DNA of 64,000 nt from Chrysogorgia sp. JL179-B06. Taxonomy: Eukaryota > Cnidaria > Anthozoa > Scleralcyonacea > Chrysogorgiidae. A program made the translations under genes and the position numbers. The stretch covers positions 1,445,001-1,509,000 of the forward strand of contig JAYKKM010000047.1 of assembly GCA_035772405.1 (NCBI GenBank). The letters are read 5' to 3'. Below are positions 21,731-31,829 of this stretch, piece after piece. Below the pieces are notes generated by a model. It was given only the letters and a program-made list of their open reading frames with translations. It searched no databases and was not told the origin of the DNA. Each line of letters opens with the position of its first letter. Positions within the stretch are counted from its first letter, which is position 1.

Positions 21731-22306
21731 ATGGCGGCCGCAATAGCTGGAATCAGTAAGATAATATAGAGTTTTGGTGACATATAAAATGAGAATCGTT
21801 CAAGAATCGCCCAGCAATCGTTGCCAATGGCGTCGCTTGAAAACAAACAACAAAAACGAAGTGGAGCTGTTTGATTGCTTGAGTTGATTGAACAACTACA
21901 TTTATTAAATTCCTAACGCTGTAACTCAACGTAATGTCTCACTGTATTCTATCGCAGGAGAATGCTATTGTAATCAATGTTACAAATGATTATATACTGT
22001 TTACCATTAAATCGCGAAATTCTGATCCCTGGAATATCCGTTCAATAATAGTCTGATGGAACATTCTATAGATGGCAGAGATCGTATGTAAGGATGAGTT
22101 GACTGATGTTAACTGGTGCATGCTATGTTTATTGTGACGCACCGTTGTAGCCGTTGACTAAAAACTGTTAACGTTCGGATAACTTCTTTGTTGCTTACAG
22201 GTTCCGAAGCTGGTGATTGTGACGCTTGGCCTCGTCTGATATCTAGGCTCATCTGCACGATACGAATTTTGCTTACCGCGATTGTCATTCTGACGTGTAC
22301 AATCAG
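21731..22306 (+). CDS. Possible two-exon 5' end of a small membrane protein gene
   Basis: Exon 1 is 21731-21755, an ATG in a CpG-rich ATGGCGGCCGC context with donor TCA|GTAAGA, ending in phase 1. Exon 2 is 22201-22306, with acceptor TTTGTTGCTTACAG, donor CAG|GTTTGT, and the frame open only in the matching phase. The joined product begins MAAAIAGIS, then an acidic SEAGDCDAW segment and a hydrophobic helix (ICTIRILLTAIVILTC). If unspliced it would stop at 22344-22346, inside the next transposon's terminus. It is divergent from the O-FucT-like gene, suggesting a shared promoter. No family was recognised. Confidence 0.5.
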
Positions 22307-22342
22307 GTTTGTAAGCGACATCAACCCAGTCTTATTTAGTTA

Positions 22343-23566
22343 TTAGTAGAAATTGACAGGTGACTATAGAGTTTCTCGTGCCGTGATTGGTCGAGATGGA
22401 CGACCTATTTTGTGATAGTCACCTCGCGCGAGGTGACTATCACATTTTCAGCGATTTAAAAAATGGCGGCTTCTCGATTTATCGATATTACGTACGAAAA
22501 AGTGACTAAAATTAACGGCGAAAATGCTATTCAAAAACAAACTAAAGAAGCAACCAAATATAGAGTTAAACGATTTCGAGGTAAGATATAAGAATTTCCC
22601 AAATTTCATAGCTAAACTCTTAGTGGTGTCAACGTTACGGCAGTCGGCGACACGATAAAAACAACAAGTAATTTTGTGAAAAAATATTTATTTAACAGAA
22701 TAGTTTGAACAACAAACATTTCAGACAACATTTGAAAGCTTATTAGCATGATTGTTGAAGAGATGAACAAATGCTTTTCGATATTTTACGACTCTGCCCG
22801 AAAAAAGACGGTTGTTTTTACAAAAAAACAAGTTTGTTGTCAATCCGAGCTGCAGTCTTGACCGTCATCCTCGGCTCCGTACAACAAACAAATGTCAATC
22901 TGTGACAGTATTACTTATTCATTTCAGTGAGGCTAATAAAATACTAAGTTCCTACCTCGAGCTGCTCGTCAGTGGAAAAATAGCGGTGAAACGGTTCAGG
23001 AAAAAAACATTGACAGCCGTGAAACTATATCCAAAAATTGTACGAGACAGAATGCTGATACACAGAATTATCCCCGAGTTTTACTCGAAACAGCAAGGTT
23101 CTGTATCTCCATCTACGTTGGAAATCGGCCAAGAAAAAACAAACCAAATCTGCTGAAAAAGTCATTGCTTCACCTGGTAAAACATGCTGATTGACAAGGG
23201 AACTTCGAGCTGGACAAAAGTGAAGCCGGTTTTGTACATGTACTAACCAAGCAAAAACAAGTTCCGTCTGGATCTTTCAACAGTTGCTCGTTTATGTTAA
23301 CTCAATCTTTAACTCAGTCTTACACTCTGTAGTTCTGCTTGATCTGACAGCGAAATCGCTTTTTAAAGCACATTTTGGCCTCCACTTGCAAGAGTATAAC
23401 ACGTTCGTATGTTGTTCGTTTTAATATTCTGTTGAATGTTGATTACGTAAAATCATGTGATCTCACGATGCGCGACTTCCGGAAATAACAAATAAAATAA
23501 TTAAAACATTTCCCCTTGCTTTCTTTCAGTTGTTTCTCTCTGATAGTCACCTGTGAATTTCTACTA
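22343..23566 (+). mobile_element. 1.22-kb TIR element carrying a DUF3504/Crypton-like first exon
   Basis: Inverted ends: TTAGTAGAAATTGACAGGTG at the left, and the complement of TTAGTAGAAATTCACAGGTG at the right. Just inside the left end is a perfect 34-bp palindrome (22411-22444, TGTGATAGTCACCTCGC then its mirror). An ATG at 22463 opens a coding exon with a good donor. A 114-codon open frame (22812-23156) is probably decayed coding or chance. The right end abuts another foldback element at 23562. Confidence 0.7.
22463..22580 (+). CDS. First exon of a DUF3504/Crypton (ZMYM/QRICH1-like) protein, captured or relic
   Basis: ATGGCGGCTTCTCG opens 39 codons ending at CGAG|GTAAGATA, a strong donor in phase 1. 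The peptide contains ENAIQKQTKEATKYRVKRF. This resembles the N-terminal motif (NAxPKxTKxATKxxVKxF) of DUF3504/Crypton tyrosine-recombinase-derived proteins, which are abundant in cnidarians. The downstream recombinase exons were not found inside the element, so it is probably a non-autonomous relic that carries only the promoter and first exon. Confidence 0.5.
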
Positions 23567-23680
23567 AAACAATTAGTCACCTCAGTCTCGGTGATTATCG
23601 GTGATATTTACCTCGCCGCTTCGCGGCTCGGTAAATATTCACCGATAATCACCGAGACTGAGGTGACTAATTGTTAAATA
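23562..23680. repeat. Foldback element 'CTAATTGTT', copy 1
   Basis: Ends TACTAAAACAATTAG and CTAATTGTTAAATA flank a long inverted repeat (GTCACCTCAGTCTCGGTGAT and its complement) with a GCCGCTTCGCGGC tip. Other members are at 24344-24460, 36609-36722, 39088-39164 (half) and 48908-49053. All share the termini, but there are two stem types. Confidence 0.85.
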
Positions 23681-24343
23681 GACAGATTTATAGCAAAGAA
23701 GACGCGGACCTCAAGACGATGTGAAACCTCGCCAAATAGCTTAAAGTGCAACTGACCCCAAAAATGATAATGCCATGTTTGAAAGAGCACTTAAAATGAG
23801 GAAGAATGGCTTTAACAATTCTTCGATATCTATTTTCGTTCTCGATCTATTCAGTTTTAGTATCAACCAACTAGTGGTCTATTACAAATTCGGCATTCTG
23901 ATTGGCTGAGCTACTCACTGTCTATTGGTGATAGACGGTGAGTAGCGTTACCCAATCACAAACCTTCTTATGCTGGAATATTCCTATCCTGACCAATCAC
24001 AAGTCACGACATATTCACGCTGCAGGCCAAACCTGAAATCTAGTCCAAACATGGCGCCCGCTGAAATTTATATACGAGTGATGAAATCATGAAAACATTG
24101 GCCCGAAAGCAATGGAAAATTGTTCAGTTTCACATTTTCGAATAGGAAAATGAATTCGCTTATGCCTATGGAGTATATCTATACCAAATGTGAAGCAAAG
24201 TAATTACAAACTCGTTTTTTGTGAGCGATTGTTTATCATGTGCCATCGAGCAACTCTACATTTTGAATGGGAGACTTCTACAAACAAAAAGGTAAAACTA
24301 TCTGAAAATTTGGAACAATGTTAGAAAGGTTGTTTATGGTTGA

Positions 24344-24460
24344 TACTAAAACAATTAGACAACTCGCCCTCGTTGTCTATGAGCAGATAGTCAACTCGGG
24401 CTTCGCCCTCGTTGACTATCTGCTCATAGACAACTCGTTCTCGTTGTCTAATTGTTAAAT
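24344..24460. repeat. Foldback element 'CTAATTGTT', copy 2
   Basis: The same TACTAAAACAATTAG / CTAATTGTTAAAT termini as the 23562 copy but a different stem: GACAACTCGCCCTCGTTGTC and a nested GATAGTCAACTCGGGC, each mirrored on the other side. Confidence 0.85.
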
Positions 24461-24518
24461 ATGTGATATGTTAATGAGGCACATGATGACGTCAAAGCAG
24501 GCAAACAACATTGTGGCA

Positions 24519-24683
24519 ATAGCGTAGAGTCTGGCTGCTATTAATAGCTCAAAAAGCGGACAAACAAACCAAATTTAACTCACAAATGATTGCAAATGAG
24601 CTATTTCTTTTGTTATGGCCGCAATAATTATGGGTAAAAGCGGACAAACATCGGTACTGACGTCATCTCGACGGAGCGCTATT
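24519..24683 (+). repeat. 165-bp MITE 'AATAGCG', copy 3
   Basis: Near-identical to 1084-1250 and 5664-5829: AATAGCGTAGAGTCTGG start, GACGGAGCGCTATT end. It is nested in the 23742-24998 element. Confidence 0.85.
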
Positions 24684-25291
24684 CTAAAATTCGTGTATAT
24701 CTTCAAAGTGTTCCCATAAAATTACTTGAAACTTTGCACGTGGATGCATACTACCAAACTAAAGAACATGGTTCAAGTTATGTGGTCACCATAGTAACAT
24801 ATTAGCTTTCAGACCTCTTAGTTTCTAAAACAAGATAATTTGTTTTCTCTCATGTGCAGAACATTTTAAAATTGGCAGTTCAGTTCTCAATATCTTTTTG
24901 TTCTAGATATCGAAGAATTGTTAAAGCCATTCTTCATTATTTTAAGTGCTCTTTCATATAGCATTAACATTTTTGGGGTCTTAAAACCGAGTCATTTTAC
25001 TTCCGGTATTACTGACGCGTCTTTGTGAAATCCTCACCAGGGCCCGGTTGTTCAAATGGCGATTAACGCTAATCCTAGGTTAAAATTTAATCGGCTCTTT
25101 TGTTTGGTATGTTCTCTTTGACAACTTGAGTTCAAACTTTCTAGGATAAAACCTTTCTATATTTGTATGATGTCTGAACAGAAAACTTCAAAAGTCTTTG
25201 CCTTCATCTTCATATTTTTTTCCTCGAAGTTTTCACTAATCCTGGGTTAAGCTAATCGCCTTTTGAACAACCCGGCCCAGAACGTCACTGT

Positions 25292-26312
25292 TTTAAAGAA
25301 TGAGTATCAACCGTTATGCATTGCGCGCTTGTGTTTATGTTTACATACGGAAATTCTACGCAGGTTTCACTGCACCAAACTTCAAACATAATTATAGTAT
25401 TTAGCTTTAAATGTTTCACTGTCTGATTCGGACCCAGATTTAACTGTGTTACGCTATGGCCCAGAAGATAATCTAAACGTTTACGGATCACCAGTTTGCC
25501 AACAACCACCGGCACCGCAAGAAGAAACAGTTGTCGGCGCGGCACCTCAAGAAGAAACAGTTGTCGGCTCAGTCGAATCCCAGTCGAGATGTTCATGCGG
25601 ATCTAAAAAAGCAGCGTGTAAATACAGGACCCAAGAAGACTGCAGGCAACCAGCGGAGATGCAATTGCTGGAAGAAATGCTGTTGAACGGCATCAAATCG
25701 CTGTTGGCGAAGGCGCGAAGCAAGGCAACAGATTACGGTAAATACACGTTTATTTCAAGTAAACATTCAATGGTTTACATTCTACCGTATATTTTATAGT
25801 TGTATTTGCTAATTTTCGGATATAAATGATAGACACATTATCACTTATCATTTCAAGCACCCATTGAGTGCACCTGGATTATATAACCTTTCCATCCTTA
25901 TAACTGCCGTATAACTTGATTTTGGCTTTGATGATGTCGTTCTTCGTGATTATTTAATAAATATTCAGCAAATTCACTGTGGGTCATGGTGGAAAACCCA
26001 AGTCGATCTCTTTTGGTAATCCACATGTCATATACGTGATCTCTTAGACTCTTATAGCTTAATTTGTTTAATTCCTTCATTCCTTTTAGGCCTACCGCGC
26101 TTTAGGAGGCGACGTGCCAGGTAATACACACATGTTCAGGGGAAATTTTAACGGCGTACAGTCCAACGATGTTGCTAATATGGCAATAATTACATATTCA
26201 ATTATTCAATTTGCAGAAAAAACTAAAAATGTAATAATTCATATAGACGATGACTTGAATATTTACGGCCTCAAAGCGCGCAATGCATAACGGTTGATAC
26301 TCATTCTTTAAA
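25292..26312 (+). mobile_element. 1.02-kb element with perfect 39-bp TIRs and an internal ORF
   Basis: The TIR starts TTTAAAGAATGAGTATCAAC and continues CGTTATGCATTGCGCGCTT (25292-25330); the exact reverse complement is at 26274-26312. TTAA at both edges suggests piggyBac-like targeting. Unlike the other MITEs here it has coding-like content: see the CDS at 25446-26124. Confidence 0.8.
25446..26124 (+). CDS. Two-exon ORF inside the 1.02-kb TIR element, unrecognised
   Basis: Exon 1 (25446-25737) is open for 97 codons. It contains a tandem APQEETVVG duplication and a SRCSCGSKKAACK cysteine/lysine block, and ends GATTACG|GTAAAT in phase 1. Exon 2 (26090-26124) follows a strong acceptor (CATTCCTTTTAG), continues in phase and ends LPRFRRRRAR then TAA, an NLS-like tail. 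The 5' end is uncertain: the frame may start upstream, and the first Met codon was used. A minus-strand open frame (25898-26080) lies in the intron. The product may be a transposon accessory or DNA-binding protein, but no family was recognised. Confidence 0.4.
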
Positions 26313-27700
26313 GTGCCTATAAAGCGAAAAATTCACTTCTGTTTTTATTCAATGCGCTGAATCTTATGGTGGTATCGATTTTTCAATCGCGATAAAGAAA
26401 AGTGCTTTATTTTTTATGTAAATGTACAAAAATTACACCAATTTTTTCCACCTCATTGCGCGGTCAAATCACCTCTTTGACGTCACACGTTAATAATTGC
26501 TGCCGTAGGCAGCACACTAATCTTGACATGGGTTATCTATGTCTCGTGCCCAGACCTCTTTCCGCACCTATGTATAGTCAACGAGATCTCGATATATGTG
26601 AAAATTTCCTGGATGTTCAGTTTTATGACGTTTTGTGACGTAGTTTAGTTTGCTCTGGAACGAGATTGTTCACATACTCCAGAGGGTTATTCGTTTTCAC
26701 GGAAGTTGTACGGAATTAATGTTCGGAACTTTTCAACGCCACCACGAACATGGTATTTTCTGATCACGCAACGCCATGAGGAGAGAGGTGCGCACTAGAT
26801 AGTAGTCGCCAGAACCATGTTGAGCCCGCCAACACCACTAACCCAGCGGTAACATGTTCGTCGTAAATATTACGAACTATTTCGCCAAACGGTCGGAACT
26901 CGGAAAGCGTAAGAAAATATATCCAGTTAATACGGTAGATTCTTAAGCGCTTGAAAAGAATTCCATCATAATCGAGGACAACTCCAGATTATCCTTGTGT
27001 GTCGAACCATAACATTTTGTCCCGCAACTTGTGAAGGAATATCAGCAAAAAGCTTTTCTGCTTGAACGTTGTTGCGGTTGATATTTCGAAATCCCGAATA
27101 ACGGCCAATAACTGTCGTTTGCCTTTTGGAAAGTATCTATTCTACATATCCGTTGTGTTGTTATAAAACGTGTTGTGCTGCGTAGGCAGAGTAGAAATAC
27201 AAATCAAATATCTAAAACGGTTGGTGTACGGCCGAAATAGCGTACGTGTAGTGCAATGCGATGTCCCTCTCCTTCCAAATGAGTAGTCTAACGTTTCGAG
27301 CGAAGGACCTTCGTCAGAGTGAAACCGTAAAGTGAAATAATTAAGTTATTACTTCACAGTTTACGTTTCACTTTCTGACGAAGGGCTTTCGCTCGAAACG
27401 TTAGACAATTTCCACACTATTTCATAGACTTGCTCCAAATCTGACTCTTGATTGTTTCGGGTTTGTTTAAAGACGGGTTTGTTTCGAGAATACAACCCGT
27501 CTTCTCGAAACAAACCCGTCTTCTCGAAACAAACCCGTCTTCTCGAAACAAACCCGTCTTTAAACAAACCCGAAACAATCAAAGAGGTTTCACTTTCCGA
27601 GTTCCGACCGTTTGGCGAAATGGTTCGTAATATTTACGACGAACATGTTATTCAAGGTAAGACGACTAAGATAGTTCTGTGTACTTAGTTTTTCTTGTTT
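26313..27700. repeat. Repeat mosaic with ~60-bp inverted arms (26850-26907 / 27590-27650)
   Basis: ACATGTTCGTCGTAAATATT...CCAAACGGTCGGAACTCGG at 26850 returns inverted at 27592-27650. Between them lie the hammerhead-like pair (27285-27410) and an inverted repeat at 27443-27590. In the latter, GATTGTTTCGGGTTTGTTTA mirrors its complement around four tandem copies of a TCTCGAAACAAACCCGTCT 19-mer. The left part (about 26498-26600, TGCTGCCGTAGGCAGCA) is repeated at 29351-29410 and, inverted, at 62345-62430. Confidence 0.6.
27371..27410 (+). ncRNA. Hammerhead-ribozyme-like motif (with antisense partner at 27285-27322)
   Basis: CTGACGA, one unpaired A, stem GGGC-TTTC-GCTC, then GAAACGTT. Bases before the core (TTT) can pair weakly with AGA after it. 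An inverted, diverged copy lies 60 bases upstream, making a foldback. The core order equals CUGANGA-stem II-GAAA-UH of type I hammerheads with minimal helix III. Activity is inference. Confidence 0.4.
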
Positions 27701-27841
27701 GTCTCGTGTGTACACGTACACGCAACTCAAATCAAACGAAGTCATTGTGATTGTGCTCGTTAAAATCAAACCTATAGCGAAGCCGGTGACATTTGACAGT
27801 TCTCGCCAAAGACAATACTCAATATTTACAAACGAAGGTTT

Positions 27842-29125
27842 GTGCCTGTTGCTCAACAAACTTACATCTGTGCAGAGAAAAACCTTGTCATTACTTTACC
27901 TGAAATGGGAGTGACAATCGATCAATATCGTGCCCGAATTGGTGGACACAACGTAAGAATATTGATGTTAATTCAGTTGGTTGTAACAACCAGTATGCAA
28001 ATTTTTAAACGATTTACATATTCAGTCATAACATGACCAGTTGCTACGGCCAGTTTCGCTACTGGTAACAACTATGGTATTACTAATATTGATGTGTATA
28101 TTTATATTTTGTGTATATTTATATTTTCCAACAGCAAGTGATAGTGAATATCATGTTACAATGTGTATGTTATTGTTGCTCTGTTGTTGAGAATGGCAAA
28201 TGATGTCGAAGAAAATCCTGGTCTGACAATATATGTTGTTGTTCAACCTCGTACCCAGGGCATTTTGCCTCCACGGTGGAAGGTCGGTGAAAATGTCCCT
28301 AAGATCGGCTGGTCCATTCTATAATGCGGTTGGCTTGTCATAAAACTCCAATTAATTCAGCTGAGTATAATTTATTCATCTAAATCTGAATGCTGTCTTT
28401 AAATTGTACAGCAAATTAGAAGTGATAACTTTCACTAAATTGGATATATGCTTCTTCATACCTTTTGTAAGCGATAACCATGGATGTATTGTAAAATATT
28501 AATCTTGTTAGCTGCTTTTATGCCGACAAATGCTGACATGAACAACTCTGATTATTTTTCAATTGTTCAGGTCAATAAAGTAGACAAAGGCAATGGAACA
28601 AAGACCACAAAAATTATCATATCTAAACACCCAGAAATTATGGGTGTCATGTGACCAGCCGATCCCAGGGCCATTTTCCACCGTGGAAGCAAAATGCCCT
28701 GGGTACGAGGTTGGATGTTGTTGACCCAAGTAAAACGATTTGTGCTGTTTTTAGACAAAGCAATACAAAACAATTTAAACAAAATGTGCAATAATACATT
28801 ATCAAATAACAAACATTAATGCATGGGATTCATCATTCCTAAATGTCACATTGTGTTGGAAATAACCTTTATACTTGTATAAGAAATAATGTTAATAAAA
28901 CCTTTTTGCTCTGATAAAATGTATTCTTTGCAATATAGTGACCCATTTGCCGGTGATTGGTTTATGGCAACTAACAATCCACCTTATTTTTTTGAAAATG
29001 CACTCAATATTCTATTTTTGGAGTCTCGGTTAAACTATCAACATTGCTTTCTAACTGTTGATTGCAACACTGTTGCAATTTTTAAGACATCTGAAGGGAT
29101 GTGTGCTAATAACCGTCGAAGGTAA
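27842..29125 (+). mobile_element. Relic of a 2A-containing transposon polyprotein (Helitron-type, protease-like domain), split by a MITE
   Basis: Before the MITE the frame contains VALLLRMANDVEENPG at about 28162-28209, a 2A-like ribosome-skipping motif (DxExNPG; the last residue is Leu instead of Pro). An upstream TIDQYRARIGGHN segment fits the same protein family. Removing the MITE (28242-28714) and one 9-bp duplication lets the frame run on into VVDPSKTICAVF. Farther on, with frameshifts, comes YSDPFAGDWFMATNN..., LNYQHCFLTVDCNTVAIFK (28928-29085). These blocks match, from memory, the cysteine-protease-like region of cnidarian Helitron-type polyproteins. Several frameshifts and stops make it dead. 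Confidence 0.5.
28242..28714. mobile_element. MITE 'AACCTCGTNCCCAGGGC', copy 2, complete, with 9-bp target duplication
   Basis: The ends TTCAACCTCGTACCCAGGGC and GCCCTGGGTACGAGGTTGG are inverted. The 9-mer ATGTTGTTG lies on both sides (28233-28241 and 28715-28723). Removing the element and one 9-mer restores an open frame of the host transposon. A 9-bp duplication is typical of Mutator-type elements, but no transposase is present. Confidence 0.85.
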
Positions 29126-30283
29126 TAATAACCTGGTATTTCTCGATTTTGTTTTTTGGTTTATCAAGCTTTGGTAATTAATTATTGATGATTGAAAAAA
29201 ATTTGTGACCATAAATGCGATAACAAAGCAGTTTCCCCTACGGTTCTACCCGCGCCTCTTTACATGGCCAATCTGTCTTGTAAAATATTGGAATTTCTTT
29301 GAAATGAGGCAGCACTTCACTTGCGATAGTAATTTCTAGTAATAATAATAATTGCTGCCGTAGGCAGCATACTAATCTTGACACTCGTGCCCAGACTTCT
29401 TCGCGGAACTATGTATGGTCAACGAAATCTCGATTTGTGTAAATTTACTCTGTTTGTCGGTTCAGTTTTATGACGTTTTGTGACGTAGAAGTTTTATCAC
29501 GCGTATTAAAGTTCCTTACATTTGTCAACGCTGTGAAGTTTGAACGATCTGTTCTGCCTTCTGAGTGAGGAAGTATGCTCTTGTCAAGGTAAGACGACTA
29601 AGATACTGTCATGTATACTTAATGTTCTTGTTATTAAAACGCCGAGGTATCTGCGATTTCTTGCCACGGGGTCTGCGACGCAGGCTACATCACTTCTGGC
29701 ATGATATGAAATTGTTTTGTTTATGAATACAGTTTTCCTTGTATTTTAGTTGTATATTGGTGCGAGTTCATTGTATCTCATTCATGCAGAAGAATGCACC
29801 CGTGCATGCCTCACACATGCAGCTGTGAGATATAAATAAGCGACAGAATATATTGAACTGCATTTTTATACAAGAAACAAATTCTGATTAACTTAGTTTA
29901 TCAACTGTTATAATGTCAACATATTGCGTTAATATTGAACTGCATTTTATGCAAGAAACAAATTCTGATTAACTTAGTTTATCAACTATTATAATGTCAA
30001 CTTTTTGTGTTCATATTGAACTGCATTTTTATGCAAGCCAGCTTGTACAGAGAACTATGTTTAATACAACTATTTTTTCTTTATGTTCAACTGCATTTTT
30101 ATGCAACTGTTCAACTTACATCTGTTTAATTACACATGTTCATGAACTACTATATTGTGAATAGATGTTGAGAGCTGTTACAACACAAGGGGGTCAACAA
30201 GGTCGGGGCAGATGTGAGATATCTGCAAATGTGCCAGGTGTTATGCGATCAATTAAGACTCTGTATTATATTCCGGTCTTACA
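29126..30283. repeat. Dispersed repeats, no gene
   Basis: GAGGCAGCACTT..GCGATAGTAA at 29305 recurs at 30765 and, inverted, at 61813. TGCTGCCGTAGGCAGCA at 29354 recurs at 26503. TTGAACTGCATTTTTATGCA occurs four times between 29858 and 30105, and inverted at 61995-62020. These look like pieces of one large dispersed element. Confidence 0.5.
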
Positions 30284-30600
30284 TGTATTTATAAAATAAG
30301 TTGTGTCTTACGCACGCTGTGATTGGTCAGTTACCGTGTTTATATCAGGCTATATAACATGGATGGATATGCCATCGTGATACGCCATCAATTAGCCATC
30401 ATACGCCATCAATTAGCCACCACTCATGGAAGTTTGGGAGAACTCGAAATCGCGTGGAAACACTTGCCCTATGGGCTCGTGTTCCCACTATGATTTCTCG
30501 TTCTCCCAAACTTCCACTCGTGTTTATATAAAACTGTATGTAAACACGGAAAATGTTTTCTATTTCTTAAATAGTTCATGACGTCATAACTAATTAACCT
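30284..30600 (+). repeat. Dispersed repeat with internal CGCCATCAATTAGCCATC tandem, copy 1
   Basis: Near-identical to 59283-59765 from TTTATAAAATAAGT through GTGTTTATATCAGGC. It has about two tandem copies of a ~21-base CGCCATCAATTAGCCATCAT unit, against about four in the other copy. Both end in a palindrome with GGAAGTTTGGGAGAACTCGA arms. A diverged palindrome of this kind is at 4050-4115. Confidence 0.8.
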
Positions 30601-31440
30601 CAACACCAGGACCAGATTGCGAGTACTTATGGTCCAGCAAGCTCATTGTGAGCTGGCCTGAGCTTGGGTACGAGTCTGTACTACCTCCACTGCGACTTTG
30701 ACTTCAATAAGCCCACCACTTATTTTTTGCAATTTTGCACAATATTACGACTGTCTTGGATTTCGAGGCAGCACTTCCCTTGTGATAGTAACTTCTAGTA
30801 ATAGACGTATTAGGAGCATTATACAATAGTCTCAATGCTCTTACAACAATATATTCTTAAATATACTGATAAAACTTATTACAGTTTCATTATAAGATAA
30901 AGCCTACTACATATATTACCACTATAAACAAAAAAAACCTATTAATTTTAAAAAAGAAAAGTCTTAACTACGTTAGAGTCGGTATAGATTCTAGAGATGA
31001 AAAAATCATTATCTGATCTCGCTTTCAGAGAAGGAAGTTGACTCTAACTCAATTATCAGTAATATTTCCACAGCTAAACATTCAAGCACCACAAAAAACA
31101 TATCGATATTATCGACGTTCTAACGTGTGACGTCACTAGACTGCTGCTTCGGTCCCAAAATAGCGATGTTTGAACGTCGATAAAAGCACGTTTCCGTACC
31201 GTGATTAAAAAACTAATAGCACCATAATATCCAGCGCATCACGAAGTACCAAAGTGGGTCATAAAAACAGAGTTAAATTTTTCGTTTCATAGGCACTTTA
31301 AATTGGATTTTTCAAGTAAATATGCATGTGGATATGCATGTACAGGTACCATGAAAAGACAGATCATTTAGCGTCCAATATACTTCGTGAGTGGACAATA
31401 AATTCAAGGTATAACCAAGATATGTATATATATATATATA
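30601..31440. other. Non-coding, repeat-derived
   Basis: Contains inverted partners of sequence near 3150-3260 (TAGGAGCATTATACAATAGTCTCAATGCT at 30811 against AGCATTGAGACTATTGTATA near 3238). Also an AATTTTTCGTTTCATAGGCA end near 31278 of the TTAA-type MITE family seen at 26315. No gene was recognised. Confidence 0.4.
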
Positions 31441-31828
31441 CCAACCTTGTTCCCAGGACATTTTGCCTCCACGGTGGAAGGTCGGCGAAAATGGCCCTGG
31501 GATCGGCTGGTCACATGACACCCAGAATTTCTGGGTGTTTAGATATGATAATTTTTGTGGTCTTTGTTCCATTTCCTTTGTCTACTTTGTTGACCTGAAT
31601 AATTGCGAAATGTTCAATGCTCTTCAGAGTTGCTCATGTCAGCATTCGTAGGCATAAAAGCAGCTAACAAGTTTAATAATCCACGAAGAAGCATGTATCT
31701 AATTTAGCGAAAGCTATCACTTCTAATTTGCTGTAAAATTTGAAGACAGCATTCAGATTTAGATGAATAAATTATACTCGGCTGAATTAATTGGTTTTGT
31801 GACAAGCCATTCGCATTATAGACAACCC
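31441..31828 (+). mobile_element. MITE 'AACCTCGTNCCCAGGGC', copy 3, right end missing
   Basis: Matches copy 1 from AACCTTGTTCCCAGGACATT through GACAAGCCATTCGCATTATA. It then switches to an unrelated foldback sequence (ACCCGGTCTCTTCC...), so the right terminus was lost or overwritten. Confidence 0.8.
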
Positions 31829-31829
31829 G

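Larger units (their letters stand above)
23742..24998. mobile_element. ~1.25-kb element with ~100-bp TIRs, host to two nested MITEs
   Basis: The left arm (GACCCCAAAAATGATAATGC ... GAATGGCTTTAACAATTCTT ... CGATATCT, 23753-23833) is inverted at 24905-24990. Inside lie a foldback element (24344-24460) and AATAGCG MITE copy 3 (24519-24683), so it is older than both. A palindrome GACGGTGAGTAGC/GCTACTCACTGTC lies near 23912-23945. No transposase was recognised. Confidence 0.7.

Noticed and set aside
22812..23156. 114-codon ORF in the 1.22-kb TIR element
   Set aside because: No recognisable motif, no splice link in phase with the 22580 donor, and AT-biased composition.
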